A stretch of DNA of 64,000 bases from Chimonanthus salicifolius (GCA_013350335.1 CM023537.1:12381884-12445883); one strand, 5' to 3'. Shown: positions 11,216-25,045, counted from the stretch's first letter. A program made the numbers and translations. The notes: generated by a model not told the origin, from the letters alone.

Positions 11216-13249
11216 CTTCTCTTGCTTGGTAAAAAGTAATAATTTGGAGAGCCCTGTTGTTAAGAATCTGCCTCAGAAAGCAGAAGTCTTATGTTCGATT
11301 CACATTCAACTTCAAAGGGCCACTTATAGTAGAACTTACTCAATATTTGTGAAATGGGAGATTTACACATGCCCAGAATATTAGTCCGGTGATATGCCTA
11401 TACACCTTTGTTATTTTCAAGTGGATATATCACAAGCTTGTGATTTGTTTATGAAACTACCCTTATATGAAGCTGGATTATCTGATTAATAAGATGTGGA
11501 CCTCTTGCATATGGACAATGATACCTGCTAATTTTCTAGTTTGAAGCTTTGAAACCGGTTTTTTTTTTTTTCAGAAAGGGAATGGAAGAAGCAGTTTACT
11601 CCACCATCCTCGATGCAAAATTATAGATTATTTAACTAATAAATATAGATATTAAAGTAAATGCTATTATTAGTTATTTGATTGATTCCTTGAGTAATAT
11701 CTTTCGTCCCTGTTTAGTCCTTCAATATAGGTCTCATAAATTTTTAAATGATTCTTCTCTAAACCTTTTCACTATAATTTCAATTTATTGTATAATTAGT
11801 ATCTTATTCCATCAATTATTCTGACAATGAAATCCATTAGCCATCGGGTTATAGCATTAAAATTGAATGTCAAAATGAAGACCATAACTGATGTTAGATG
11901 TTCATGCCATAGATGTCAATGGTAAAAATGCAATTTAAGCAAATGGTATTTTTTTTTTTACCGCTAGATACTTGTACACTAAAATGAATCTAATGGGATC
12001 TTATAAAAAGGTTCAGCTACACTTAAATACTGGCATTTTTTTTTCTCAATTTTCATCCATATTAGAATGGAAATAACATTGTCAAATATATCATCCAGTT
12101 ATATACTGTAATATTGTATATGATTGAAATTTAATTCACTATATCCAATCAATATATTTTGACAAAGTCTTAAAGCTGAGCAATCAATTGCAGCCACTGT
12201 TAGATCTGCGAATTGAATTAGTGAACCAACTTGTTAAAAACATAATCACGTTACTCGTATAGTAAGTATTTCCTCCGAGGAAACACATGGTTGATCATGA
12301 AGAAAAATATATATATATAAAAAAAAAGAAAGAGTAATAACAGATAAAAGAAATTTTGAAGAATAGAATGTCGTTGGACTTATAATCTCTAGCCATCAGA
12401 ATTTTCCCAAATTAAATATGAATTTGTTATTTTTCTATTACATTAAATGCCAATTTCATCTTTATATTAGAGTGTGTCTGACCACTTATGAAGACCAATG
12501 TAGTATTGAACCTTCAATCAAATGAAGACGAATGAGAGATAGTGTCAACCTTCATCTTTGCACGAAATCAAACTTCCGTTCGACAAGCTACCGGCCAAAG
12601 ACGAGCTGCAGACAAGTCTTAGGCAAGTTTCAATTGAAAACTAGATTCAACTTATATGAATTAAAATAAAAGAAATGTAATCTCAACAATCAAATTGTCT
12701 TGCAAGTTTGAAATTCAAATTGGAAAATTGCACATTAATAGTTTAATTTAAACAAGAACCTGAACTGGTAATTCGAAAAATCTTACAAAGGGAAGAAAAT
12801 CCAACAACTTGGAGATTCTTACAAAAGATTTTCACTCTAGTAGAGTGTGGCCAAGAAATCACCAATGCTTGATGCCCAAAGTCAATACACCTCTATTTAT
12901 AGTGTTAGAGATGACTCCAAACCACACATAAACCAAGGGTTAACCCACCATGGTTGGTGCAATTAAGGTGGGTTGTTATGCTACATAGGTTAACCTTATT
13001 CATGACACGTCACTAAAACCAATGAGAAAAAAGAAAATGAAATTATAAGTAATAAAAAATTTATACCTAAACTTGATGACTTGGCGCCAATTGACTTGTG
13101 AAGATGACATGAATTCCATGTGCTTAATGAGGTGAATCAATGGGAGAAAGCCAACTAGACTCCATGATTCTTCCAACTAATTAGCTATGCCACATATGCC
13201 CTAGTGACTCATCCAACATTGAATTGGATAAGTTGTCTTCCATGCATGG
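11216..13249. other. Intergenic DNA with no supported gene
   Basis: AT-rich sequence without coding structure. The part 12820-13020, with 'tctatttatagtgttagagatgac', has the look of an LTR promoter fragment in minus orientation, but no ends, primer site or second LTR were found. Confidence 0.45.
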
Positions 13250-13255
13250 TGACAA

Positions 13256-13617
13256 ATACCGTTCTCGGGATATTAATGGCAATTGGTAATAACGGGATAT
13301 TTTTAAATTCTCGGATTTTTACCTGGAATTTAACGGGAAAATCTCGCGGAAATTATAATATTTAAAAAATAAAAAAATAGAATAAATAAAAAAAATTATG
13401 AAATAAAAATGGTATAGGGAATTTACCGGGAATTTCTCGGGAATTTACCGGGATATTATCTCATTATTAACGTTTATCGCGTTTTTAACGTGATTTTATC
13501 CAGGAATTTACCGGAAATTTATCGTCGTGGCGATAAAAAATGCATTTTTAACTCGGTAATGGTATTTTGCTGATAAAAACGCGGTAAATTTGAAAATACC
13601 GCCGATATTTGTGACAA
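13256..13617 (+). repeat. Dispersed repeat, copy 2
   Basis: This is the longer copy of the family also seen at 6385-6658. Its ends, GACAAATACCG at the left and the reverse complement CACAAATATCG at the right, look like short terminal inverted repeats. The inner sequence is full of TTACCGGGA/CGGGAATTT motifs that would act as subterminal repeats. This suggests a non-autonomous DNA transposon. Confidence 0.55.
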
Positions 13618-14508
13618 GGCTTCCATGTATGCAAAGGGTCTTGTGCATCACAATTCCATGAAATAAGTTGTTTCTTGATGAATCCATTGAATCCATCAAG
13701 TGTGAAGGGGTTTTCATTGAAATGCAATTTGACCATCATTAATATAGTCAAGGCGTATGTGGCATGCATACTTCATGTAGCATATACAAAATGCTCCATG
13801 ACTCATGTGGCTTGTGTGATACATTTCCAATCTTGGACTTTGCATGTTGAGCTTTGTCATGGGTTGCTTGAGTAAGCCCATGTGGGAGGCTCAGGCTCAT
13901 TTATAAGGCCCATTAGCATCAATTTATAGTTCTAATTAGATTGTTTTCAACCACCTTTGTTTCGGTCTAATTGCTCATGGAAAGCCAATACAATTCCAGC
14001 CACTTTGTCAACTTCATTTTCATCATCCTTGACCTCGATGTCCTCATCACAACTCTGAATCTCTAAAAATAAGAATATTCAATTTCAAGAAAACTAGAGT
14101 TTTCAATCTACATACTTGACAGATAATTAATTAGAAACAAATATCTAGAAAAATAAAAGATTTTGAGCTGTGAGGTTCCTTGTACGAGTAGATCTCCATC
14201 TCGACTTTGAATCATCATCATCTAGCAACTTATCCTATCAATATACGGTGGACTTTTATATTCGGATTTGACAAATTCTTTTTCTATGAACAGGCTACCC
14301 TAAGTGGCTATCATGAGACTTGAGTCCTCAATCTTTAGATTACCATCATGAGTTTGTATCTCTTGAGTTTGAATTTTCAATTAAAAAATTCATCTAATCT
14401 ATACAACCATTTTGTACTCTTGCAACATATAATCTCTCCATCCTTTAACATCAATCAAATGTAAACATTTTAATCTAATTTATTATTAAAGAGAAAATGT
14501 AGATTCAC
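13618..14508. other. Intergenic DNA
   Basis: No gene is supported. The part 13620-13990, rich in 'cttgtg/catgtgg' phrases, resembles degraded retroelement DNA but has no diagnostic motif. Confidence 0.4.
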
Positions 14509-14674
14509 ATAGGTGTAGTTCAACTGTAATCTCCTACTTCAAGATACAGGAGGTACCAGGTTCGAACCACCCCATGGCTTCACATGGTGAGCCCTAGGGG
14601 TCGTAAGTATCAACTGTGAGGATTTTTCACTGAGTTTTTCATAATTTCTCACATGTAAATTAAAAAAAAAAAAA
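14509..14674 (+). mobile_element. tRNA-derived SINE
   Basis: A Pol III B box (AGGTTCGAACC, 14558-14568) lies about 45 bp after an A-box-like TGTAGTTCAACTG, and the element ends in a poly(A) run at 14662-14674. This is the structure of a plant SINE in plus orientation. Target duplications were not resolved. Confidence 0.65.
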
Positions 14675-16600
14675 GTAGACTCACTTGATAGAATCTCTCA
14701 ACAAGAGAATCCACTACTCGATAGAATCCCTCAGCCAATAAACTCTCATGAAAAGAACTTTTTCTTCTCTTTTGAAATACAATCTTATCTCTTAAATTAA
14801 AAACGTCCTGACATCTCTCACCCTCCGTCAATAAATAGTAGTGAAACTTCCATCTCATTGATGAAATCATATATTTCACTGAATGAGATTATTTCATGAG
14901 CCATTGACATCTTACCGTTGGGACCCATGTGGGACCATATCCACTAGATAGATGTACGTCTTCCTCTTTGCCAGTCCCACCGTGAAAATAAAATAATGGA
15001 CAGAAGAAATACACATATATGTACTAAAAAGGAGAAGAAAGTGGCCGTGGGGGACAGTCGTGTCTTCTCTCCCAACACACAACACAACCTACCTCTCTGT
15101 TAGTGGATGGCTGTCTGTGTTAGACAACAAAAATCTCCAGTCTCATTCATCCAAAAGTTGATTCTATTTCAACATGTTAAAGTTAAAGATGATAGAAAGT
15201 TTTGGCTTGGTACAGGAGAGAGCCGAATGGTTCGGTGAATGCTTGTCAAGTTGATTGAGACATTAAACGTCTTTCGTTGATGTACCACAGTTAAAGTCGG
15301 TTGAATCTTATTTAACTCCATCTTTCCTTGAAATGGTTCAATCATCGACTCTTTTTTAAAATATTGGTATCTTAATCATATATATCTATAAACATGTTTG
15401 AGTTATTATGAAATAATATCATATCAGTCAACTTGGTCAATACTTTTGAATTATATATTTTTGAAAAAATAAAAAAAAATTAGATCTATGATTTATGATT
15501 TAAAATGTATATATTTTGCATTTAGATATTTTTTTTCTCAACTTACTATTACTCTTGCTATTTTTATTAATGTCTAAGAGAATATGTATAATTCAGATCA
15601 TTTTTCAACAAAGTTTTATTTAATTCCATACTTCGTTGAAATACATATACAATGACATTTGACAGTGTACAATTAGTTTAGATGAATGATCAGTTGCATA
15701 CCATTTATGATCGGCACAGTATGCCACTCTTATCTAGGACTCATCAATGAGGATCCTGACGAGCTTATTAGAAAATTTCATGGCTTAAAAATTTGAAATG
15801 AAATTTTATCAAATTGAATAATTTTGATGAGTTTTTAAGTTCGATTAAAAAAAATCATTGACTCACTTGACTCAAAATTATGTTCAGTTGAGTCAACTAA
15901 AACCAACTCATTGAAGTTTTTTCAAGTTATTTTAACTATGAAAGATTCTAACTAGAATAGAGGTTTGAAATTGTGTCAATAAAGCTATATTTTAAGTCCA
16001 TTAAATTAATTTAAAGCTCTAAATTTGTATTGAATTGATCAAATTAAAATAATTTTTGAGAAACTATTTTTAACCTTAAACCTTCATAAAGACCCATCAT
16101 CATCATTATAGATGGACACAAAATAGAGTTGCAAATTAGGACATCTGTGGACTGGGATGTCAATATTATAATTTAAGTACTATTTTTAATAGAACACATT
16201 GCAATTACTAAAATACATCTCATATTTAAAAATTTAAATTAAAATTATATCTTTTTATTACAAATAAAAATGTTTCAAAAGTATTTTAAATATAAATATT
16301 TTTTATAACATAGACTAATCCTGTATTGAATGTGACATTTTTTTTTTTACTGAATATGAGCTTGTACTGTGCTCTTTGAACTATTAGAATATGAATTTAA
16401 TTAAAATTAATATAAATGTCTATTAGACTTGAAATAGTTAAAAGTTAACAGCTGTTTATTAAGCTTCAAATTTAACGTTCATAATATTTATTAGAGAGCT
16501 GTTTCACCAGCGTTTATAGAAAAATACAAATCATCTATAATACAAGGATTAAATGGGAAATTTAAGAAAAAAATCATTTCACAACTGATTATAGATTTGT
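14675..16600. other. AT-rich intergenic DNA
   Basis: No gene, RNA gene or organised repeat was recognised in this stretch. Confidence 0.5.
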
Positions 16601-16649
16601 GAAAAATTTCTATAAGATTTTCTCACCGGAAATCATGGAGGGTTGAACG

Positions 16650-17312
16650 GTGGTGTGTGTGGAATTTTCACACACGACGTGACAGAGAAACAACGTTATC
16701 TGGCTTCCTTTTACCACAGTAAAACAATGAGTCACCAGCGTGGAATGCTCTGCATGTAATAGAGAGACGTGTGGAGAGAAGAAGATATTGGTGAGGGTGT
16801 TTTCGCTGGCAGCGTGGAAACAGTGAGTGACATCCCTATGTTTGAAAGGTGCGAGTAGTGTGTAGAAGGCCTTTTGGCAGTGAGCCAGACACAAGATATT
16901 TCATTCTTCTATGACCGAGAGAAAAGAGAGAGGAAGAAATTTGGAGAATTGGATATGTCAATATAGTGGTTTTGTGTTTGGTTTTGTTCTCGTTTGGAGA
17001 GGAGAATTGTCAGGACAAAGGACTAGACTGTCTGAAAAAGAAGATAATGTGGAGCAACTGGACTTGTGTTATAGGATTTCTCTACGACTCTCTAAACAAG
17101 GATTGAGTTTAGATTCAAAACTCATTTATTATCTTTTTTATATTTTTTTATTTATTTTTCTCTCTGAATAAAATACAAGTTCCGTGGACGTAGGAAGACG
17201 AACTAAATAAATCTCGGTGTCTAGATTAATTGGTGTCTTTGTTTATGGTGTTGTGATTGATCTGTTATTTATTTTCACATATTATATTTCTAACAAGTGG
17301 TAGCAAAGTCAA
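16650..17312 (+). mobile_element. LTR retrotransposon fragment: LTR end and primer-binding-like site
   Basis: The text 'gttccgtggacgtaggaag' near 17180 is typical of the end of plant copia LTRs. The LTR seems to end TTTCTAACA at 17295, followed after two bases by TGGTAGCAAAG at 17298, a degraded form of the TGGTATCAGAG primer site. The left end of the LTR is uncertain, and no internal coding region or second LTR follows. Confidence 0.4.
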
Positions 17313-17457
17313 GTTAGATGAATCAAACAAGAGGCCTTTTTGAATTTAGACTAACCATTCATCAACGAGAACCTAAGATTTACTATGGATAAGGCTCAGG
17401 TTCATTAGTTAAAAAAATTGTAAAAGAAACAGCGTCAAATGATAGAATTTCACCATT

Positions 17458-17780
17458 TGTTAGGACTAGGTATCTAGCCTAAAAGGTGGAGTGACCTAAG
17501 TTTATTTTATAAGTCCTTAAATCTCTTCTTTTCACAACCAATGTGGGACTCGTTCGCTGCTCCAACAATCTCCCTTTTAATGAGGCTCTCCGATGAATAG
17601 AACGTCATCGGTATTGAATAGGAGATCTTCTGAGTCCGACGGCTATTCCATCCAACTACGAGATCTAATGAGTCAACATGCATTGGCATGAGATTATACC
17701 TCTAATATCACTTATTAGGACTATGTATCCAGTCCAATAGATGAATGACTCAAGTCTTTTAAAAATCCTTAAATATTTTT
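17458..17780 (+). mobile_element. TRIM retrotransposon (family B), copy 2
   Basis: Left LTR 17458-17567 (TGTTAGGACTAGG to CCAACA). The inner segment begins ATCTCCCTTTT and contains AGGCTCTCCGATGAATAGAACG. The right LTR starts near 17713 (ATTAGGACTATGTATCC) and is degraded or truncated near 17780. It shares order and sequence with the copies at 10581 and 26945. Confidence 0.65.
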
Positions 17781-18093
17781 GGAGTGGTTTAAAGAGGTCG
17801 AAGGCATTAGTTGGACAGAAATTTCCCCAAGGCCTAAAAAAAAAAATCCTTAAACATTTTCATTGACAATCAATATAAAATTGGTGTCCTAATATTATAC
17901 TTACAGGGTGAATTTTATATATAACATGTTCATCTTAGAACAGAGAAAGGCAATCCAAAAAACATGAAGTTAAGATGATGGAAACTTTTACTACATTATT
18001 TCGTATTTTCTCTTATACATTTAATCTCACTGTAGGTTTCACGTGGACCAACTTAAAAGAAAGTTTCTTTCACACGAGGAGATTTGAGTGGTC

Positions 18094-18860
18094 TTTTTTT
18101 AGTGGTAACAGAAGAATTTCCTTAAATGAGAGGAAGAGTACAAGTAAATACAAAAAAGCAAGAAAAAAAAAGGCTATAGATCGCCAAAGCAACAAAAGAT
18201 AACAAAATAACTAAAAAGAGCCCCATGCCCCACTGAAGACCCCTGAAGCGCTATTATTGATTCCATTTTTCCTGACAAAATTCGCCACGCTATTAGCGGA
18301 ACGGTCGACTTGAGCAAAATAAACAACCCTCCTTACAAATAAACCCCTAATTTCCCTTGCAATATTGATCATTCTCCAGGGAGGTCATTTAAGACCCATG
18401 GCCCACTTAATAGTGTTTGTCGAGTCCCCTTCAATAATAAGAAGTCTATGACCATGCACTCTCCAAAGGGTCAAAGATCTCCTAATACTAAGTAGTTCCA
18501 CCTCATTTGAGTCCCTAACTCCTACGTCCTCCATGAAAACTAAAGATGAGAGACTGCTATAGTTCCTAAAAACACCACCTATTCTAGCCGGGCCAGGTTT
18601 CCCTCTTGATGTTCCGTCAACGTTAAACTTCATGACTCCTCATTGGGGTAGGCACCAAAAAATCCTAGATCTTCTTTCTCTAATTCCACTGTCTAGATAC
18701 TCATTCCAAGAGAGTAAAAAATCAGAACCCATTTAAATCCTTCTCATAAAGCAGTCACATGCTCAACCTCTACTTTGCCTTTTGAAAAAGTTAGATGATT
18801 TTCATTAATTTCTTTCCAAATGGTTCAGAAAATTGTTAACGTACACCTGTGTCTCTTAAT
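18094..18860 (-). mobile_element. 5'-truncated L1-type LINE, 3' end with RNase H domain
   Basis: Read on the minus strand, 18633-18385 encodes MKFNVDGTSRGKPGPARIGG, followed by RDSNEVELLSIRRSLTLW and IIEGDSTNTIKWAMG, the RNase H fold carried by plant L1 elements. The stretch up to about 18860 is the preceding linker (HLERN-like text) with stops. The minus-strand 3' end is an A-tail (T run at 18094-18100 on +), next to the tail motif AGTGGTAACAGAAG shared with other LINE ends in this window. Confidence 0.75.
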
Positions 18861-19690
18861 GGTTTTTATATTTAAATAGTTGTAATAAATGTATTTATAG
18901 TCTAATAAAAAACATTTGTAAATAGATCAATCTCCATTAGATGATTGATTGATGAGAGACATGTACAAAAGCCTGTCTTCTTTCATGGCAAGATTTTTTG
19001 TACAATTCTCCGTCTTAGTTAACTTTTACCGAGCATCTGTAATCATTCAACACGATATCGACACATGAACAGGTGTCTGATGTAATGAAAAACAAGCATA
19101 TGATATAAAATAATGTGTCGACATTCTGATAAATGATCTTGAGGCTCTATAAAAGTTAACGTTCAGAAGGTACAGGTTCACACTCTTTACCAGTCCTTTT
19201 CATTACTGTGTTAAAGTAAAAACAGCAAGTGTGCTTTACGTGGGTCGCTTTGCCAGCTAATATTTCCCTCTTCTTCTCTTAACAAATGCATCACAAAAGT
19301 TTTTCTGCTGTTGTGTCTGCGTGCAGGCCACATGTAATGGGAGATCCTCCAAATCATTACTTCTCTCTTCTTTTCTTTACCATTATTATCATTACACTGT
19401 AATGAGCCAAATGTGTAGTCAATTGAGAAGGATTTTTCTTCAATAATTAATTCAGTAGAAGACTTTCATGGAATTGTAGGGCTTTCATGGGTTCATTAAT
19501 GGAGTAGAGGAGGCTTCAATGGCCTATCAATTGATTGCAATCTGAAATTTAGCATAAATGAATGATATAATACACTATGTAATAAAATGATAGCGATCAT
19601 TCCACGGAGATTTTGTATATACAAATACGGGTTTTACCGTGATATCTATTTTGCCTTTCACATACCGTACCGAAAGTGTAAAACAATAGG
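18861..19690. other. Intergenic DNA
   Basis: No gene or repeat was recognised. Confidence 0.45.
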
Positions 19691-19697
19691 AATGTCA

Positions 19698-20205
19698 GAA
19701 ATCGGCTCACCAAGATATTCGCAAGTGATTCGGTTGGTGAGCCGATTTCTGTGAACAGTAAAATCGGCTCATCGAATCACTTGTGAACAGTAAATTCGGC
19801 TCGTCAAGATGTCCACAAGTGATCCACTTGGTGAACGAATTTCTGTGAGCAGTAAAATTGACTCACCGAATCACTCGCGAACAGTAAAATGGGCTCGCCG
19901 AATTACCTGTGAACAGTAAAATCGGCTCACCAAGATATTCGCAAGTGATTCGGTTGGTGAGCCGATTTCTGTGAACAGTAAAATCGGCTTGTCGAATCAC
20001 TTGTGAACAGTAAATTCGGCTCGTCAAGATGTCCACAAGTGATCCGCTTGGTGAACGAATTTCTGTGAACAGTAAAATTGGCTCACCGGATCACTCGCGA
20101 ACAGTAAAATGGGCTCGCCGAATCACCTGTGAACAGTAAAATCGGCTCTCTGAATCACCCGTGAATAGTAAAATCGGCTTGAATCCAATTGGTGAACTGA
20201 TTTCT
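19698..20205. repeat. Higher-order minisatellite with 220-bp period and hairpin arms
   Basis: A short motif of about 30 bp (GTGAACAGTAAAATCGGCTC, then a variable CGAATCAC part) is repeated many times. On top of it lies a 220-bp period: 19701-19920 and 19921-20140 are nearly identical, with a partial third unit to about 20205. Each large unit holds an inverted repeat: AAATCGGCTCACCAA, a spacer of about 22 bp, then TTGGTGAGCCGATTT. The arms extend to 17 bp in the first unit. Confidence 0.9.
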
Positions 20206-23200
20206 AACCTTCCACACTTTTATATACTATAATAAAAAATCAACAAGTAGAAAATGTTCGTTTTCAATCAATTGCAATCCCTTTCTTTAAAACAAATTAT
20301 AATTAAAGTTTCTCTGCAAAACAGCCCACCCTTCACTAACCCAACCATAAGCCATGCACTTCTTCCTAAGATGAAGAGAGAGAAAAAAATCTGACAAAGA
20401 TGGGAGTATGTCGTAAATATTATGAAAGTCTCAAAAAATAACTTTAGACAAAATCAAATACATATGAGGAAAAAAAAAAGTGCAAATGGACAGATGAAGA
20501 AGCAAGCTTGAGATCCATTTCTTCTCGCACAAATGGAGAATGACGTGGACGATTTGATGATTCATAAGTCTAACAAATGTCAGTTTATGATCACATTTTA
20601 TGTTAAGATGATGTTTAAATGATATGAAATTGAATTTATTTCATAAATTATTTAATTATCTATCTAATGAGTTCAACTTTGTTCAAAAGTAGTCTCATCT
20701 CTAATGCAGAGTGAAAATACTCATGTTATTAAAAAAACTTTGTTCAATTTTGATACCAAATGAAAAAGATTATGACTGATTTTCTGCTGGGAATTACTTA
20801 GGGCTGCAATTTGGGTTGGATTTTGACATGACCCGCATGATCTGACTCAATAAATTATACAGATCGGGTCAAGAATTTCGAGATTAATACAAAACCTAAG
20901 TTGGTTGATTAGGGCTCTTAGTCTTAGGTATTCCTCAGTTAATAACTTAATTTAATTGATTAGTACATCAATCAGAATTCAGAAGAGCAATCACATTGAT
21001 ATCAACAGCAGCAGTGTAGCCAAGAGAGAAATAGTGGCATGTTGATTGAAAAAACATATTGTCCGGTTGATAGCCAGCAAACGAGTAGCTGAGGACATTT
21101 AATTGATGTTACAGGAAACCTTTTCAATTCAGACACATACGAGGACAAGGATGTTCCATCAAGGTTTCCAAGAGGTGGATTAGGTCATCCGTCCGATGCA
21201 GAGTCCCACTTGTCAGTCTAAGTGGTTTCTTTATTAAATGTTAATGCCATATTGAAAGAACAAGTATCTAGAGTTATGGCTAAGGTGGATTTCCTCTTCT
21301 TTAGATATGATGAATTTTCATGTGTTGAAAAATAAAGTTGTGAGCTTGATCTGGTGGATATTCAATTGGTCAAAGTATACAATATAGTGTCTCAGAGTCG
21401 ATACATTGTAAAAGATAAAAAAAATTAAAAAATAAAGAATGGAAAACTTGTTTATGACATATTTTAGTAGAAAGAAACGTCGAAGGAAAATTTTTAGAAT
21501 ATTAAAAAATTAATTTTTTAAAAAAATAGATGACAAATATTATGATTTACTTGAAATGAAATTCATGTTCTTTCGTACTTTTGAGTATTAAAAAGCATAA
21601 TTTTAGATGACATTATTTGCTCTATATAATTTATTTTGAATGTTGAATTAGTATTCATTCAAAAGAAGGGAACACCCCAACATTATAGGGAAAAAAAAAT
21701 ATAAGGCAACATGCCTAAAGTAGAAAGATTCCATATATTAGGATAGGCACACGCAACGGTGATACCAGTATCACGTTGACACAATCAAGCAATGTCAATA
21801 CTAGTTTCAGGATGATATGCTTTTTTTTTTTTTTTACCAAGGTATCCAAGGTTTTGTCCAAAGTGTTCAAGACCTCTTAGGGCACCCTCTAGTCTTCGGT
21901 GCATGTAGATGCCTCTTTACCCACATACACTTAGGAAAATCTTGAAATTTGAATTCAAGATTTTCACTTTTTTTAATCGGATTGTTAACCAACACGCCAA
22001 TCTCTTATAATCATCACAGTGTTATGCTTAAATGCACAAAACCTTATCATCCCAATTGCTCATCTAAGTTGAACTTTTTCTCTGCTTCATGACCACTTAC
22101 TGATGGATAGCGATCTGTGTCTACCCAAGCACTTGGAAAATAGTGAATTTTTTGTTTCTTTCATCACAGATTGAAGAGTCAAACCGAACAGAAGGAAACA
22201 AGAGAGAATAAAAACAAAAGATAAAAGGAAGCAAAGTTCTGGCCATATTCCCTGCATTCTAAAAAAACCCCATGAATTGAGGTGATGGGTAGTAAAGGTA
22301 ACAAGGATCTCGACCCCACATATCTAGCTATGTATGCCATCCTCTTCCTTTTAGATCTATGTGAAAGACCAATAGAAGGGTTCGAACTTTCATAACTTAA
22401 TTTTGATATATTTATGAATAGTGGATTCATCTGTGAAAATTTTACAATAGGTATTCCGTGATTTTCGACAAATAAATTAAAATAAAAAAAAACCAAGTGA
22501 GGGTTGTAACTTGCAAGACTTCTTAAAATGATTTCAGATGTAAGGTTCCTTCACCACTTGGTTGAGTCAACTTTCAATCATAGACGATACTGTGGTGCTG
22601 TAATTGACAAAACGCTCCACATACCCTAAAGAAGATGAAAGATGTCAATGCAAATGATTGGGCATCACTTTCTCTGGTTCCCTCTACGGTTGGTAAATGC
22701 TCGTGGATTATTTTCTTCATGTCAAACGATTGGACTTGACTGCCATGTTATTATTTTTAATAAATAAATAAACTCATTACCAGATTTAAAAGTTGTCATA
22801 ACTCAAATTAAATTACATCATGTAACTGGTAAAACCATTTACATGAATCTTAATCCAAATCCCAATCTTGATTGAGTAATATTTCTTTTTTTTTTCATTT
22901 TAATTCAAATTTATATCCATGTGGATACAAATCTAGTCAAAGGGTATTTTTCGTTTCGGCTTGTTCAAGAATTGGGTTGGGCTTATCAATTAAAAATTCA
23001 AAACTCCACAATAACTGGTAAAACCATTTTAGGGGAAAAGAGGTAAATAACTGTCATGATGTTCATAGGAATAATGTGATTAAGTAAATAACCAGTCTGA
23101 TTTTCAAATCCATATCTAACTGAGATTGGATTACATCCTCTAATTTTCATTAGTTTCTGTCTGGGCTTGGGCCTGACAATCCTCTTCGAACAGTGCCACC

Positions 23201-24002
23201 CTACCCAATCCCAAGCCAACTTGTGGGTTCTTAATTCTAGTGTGGATCTAAAGGCTTCAGAAGTCAGCTCCCAGCAGCTTTTTAAAAAACGAAAAAAACC
23301 CTTGATTGATCTTTTTTTTTTTAACTTTGTCCTTTCAAGGAATAAATGATTCAGGTACACATTATGGGCCCATGCTGTATACAAGTTGGGATCAAGTGAC
23401 TCGAACCAAGTCGAGCCCAATCTCAGTTAGAGCAATAATTGCCAACCCGCTCGGTTTGGTCGAGAGTTGAGACATCTATCAACTGCGAAACCACATGGCT
23501 AGGGATGTCTAGATGGGGTCCATCCTGGCTGGATTTATAATTTTATAGTATGGATCTGTTCCACACTGGACCGAACATAATCTTATGATTATAAATCATA
23601 GAAGACGGAACTTTTCCTCTAGCAGTCTAGGTTATAAATCTTATGATTTCATTCTTGACTGTGACTGTCTATTCATGGACCTAACATTATATGATTGAGA
23701 AATTTAAAAAGAGATTGAATTGTTGTTTTATTTGGATAAATTTAAAGGTAGAGATCCTGAATAAAATATGATTAGATCTAGAAGGCCTTATATCTAAAAG
23801 TGTCTCATACGCCATCTTGTTTATCGATGAATTGTCACTTGTATGATGGAGGCCAGCTTAATGTGAAATATAATAAAGAGCTTGATTTTTGTGTTTCATA
23901 AACTCTAGAAGTTATTGGACAGATGCTTAACATTTGTACATCTCATCTTCAAATCATGGTAAAAGCAAATTCAGATGAAAACAACTTAGGAATGGGCTAC
24001 TC
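20206..24002. other. Gene-poor intergenic DNA
   Basis: Nearly 3.8 kb without a recognisable gene. Open frames at 22179-22496 and 22998-23420 on the minus strand have no family features and contain low-complexity text. T-runs occur near 21822 and 22887. Confidence 0.5.
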
Positions 24003-24226
24003 TTTTTTTTTTTTTTTTTTTAACATGCATATCCCCACTCCACAGTCAGAGATGAGGCTAATCTCACGAGCATCTATAAATCTCCCAATCCACACATACT
24101 GATAAGTCGATAAGGAATAACCCCATGTGGAGTGGCCCAGAGGAGTTTGAGGGTGACTTCGAACCCAAAAACTCCCTTTATGAGGGGAGCTTCTTGACCG
24201 TCATGCCAACCCCTCTCAGTTAAGAA
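24003..24226 (-). mobile_element. tRNA-derived SINE, minus orientation
   Basis: On the minus strand the sequence starts near 24226 and has an A-box-like TTGGCATGACGG and a B box GGGTTCGAAGTC (24155-24166 on +). It ends in a poly(A) tail, seen as the T run 24003-24021. Confidence 0.65.
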
Positions 24227-24449
24227 AGGACTAATTGCAGGCCCGGCCCTGGCCTTAGGCTAACTAGGCCTTCGCCTAGGGCCCCAAATAGATAAGGCTC
24301 CCAAGTTGGGTTCAATTTTTAAGTTACCGCACATTTATAGTATAAAATTATTTTAATGTTTATTTTATTAACAAATTGAATTGTGGCGCAATGGTAGCAT
24401 TGGTTCATTTTTCCGATTTTTTATATTGTTGTTAAGCCAACTCCTGCAA

Positions 24450-24577
24450 CAATTTCTTATAAATTTAAACATAATTTTTCTTTAAGTAAAACAACTTGGG
24501 GAGTATTTAAAATCAATTTCTTATAAATTTAGACATAATTTCTCTTTAAGTAAAATAATTTAGGGAGTATTTAAAAT
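24450..24577 (+). repeat. 64-bp tandem duplication inside the hAT element
   Basis: CAATTTCTTATAAATTTA begins both copies (24450 and 24514), and each runs on through CTTTAAGTAAAA to AGTATTTAAAAT. The copies differ at only a few bases. Confidence 0.85.
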
Positions 24578-25045
24578 CAACTTGACAAGACTTGTTAACT
24601 CGCTGGACTCGAATTCCTATTCAGTTTAGTCAACTTAGACGGCTTTGGCCAAATTTTTTTTCCAACTTTTAAATTTATAATTCTAATAAAATAAATTAAA
24701 TATCATGATAAAAAGTATTTATCCTGTAGTTTTATTTTTCTTTTAAAAATTAAGAATTTGGATGATTAATTGACTCTATTAAAAGATTAAAATGATTATA
24801 TAAAGATTAAATTTTAACTCATCATTATTCTTATCATTCTTTCAGAAATTTAAAAAAAAAAATGTGACCTAAAGAAGTCCTTAAATTAGGAAACTTAAGG
24901 TTCATTGTGATATAAATAGTTGAATGGAAATAAAATGGGATTAAATTTGAATGATTGTTTTGTGCTTTATAGTTTATAATTGAGTGATAATTTTTTAATC
25001 TAATTTTGCTTTATAAGTTATTTTAAATGCATTATATACTTTAGC

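Noticed and set aside
16911..17171. Open frame of 86 aa
   Set aside because: Lies in an LTR-like region ahead of a degraded primer-binding site; low-complexity C-terminus.
22998..23420. 140-aa minus-strand frame
   Set aside because: No conserved motifs; composition like surrounding non-coding DNA.
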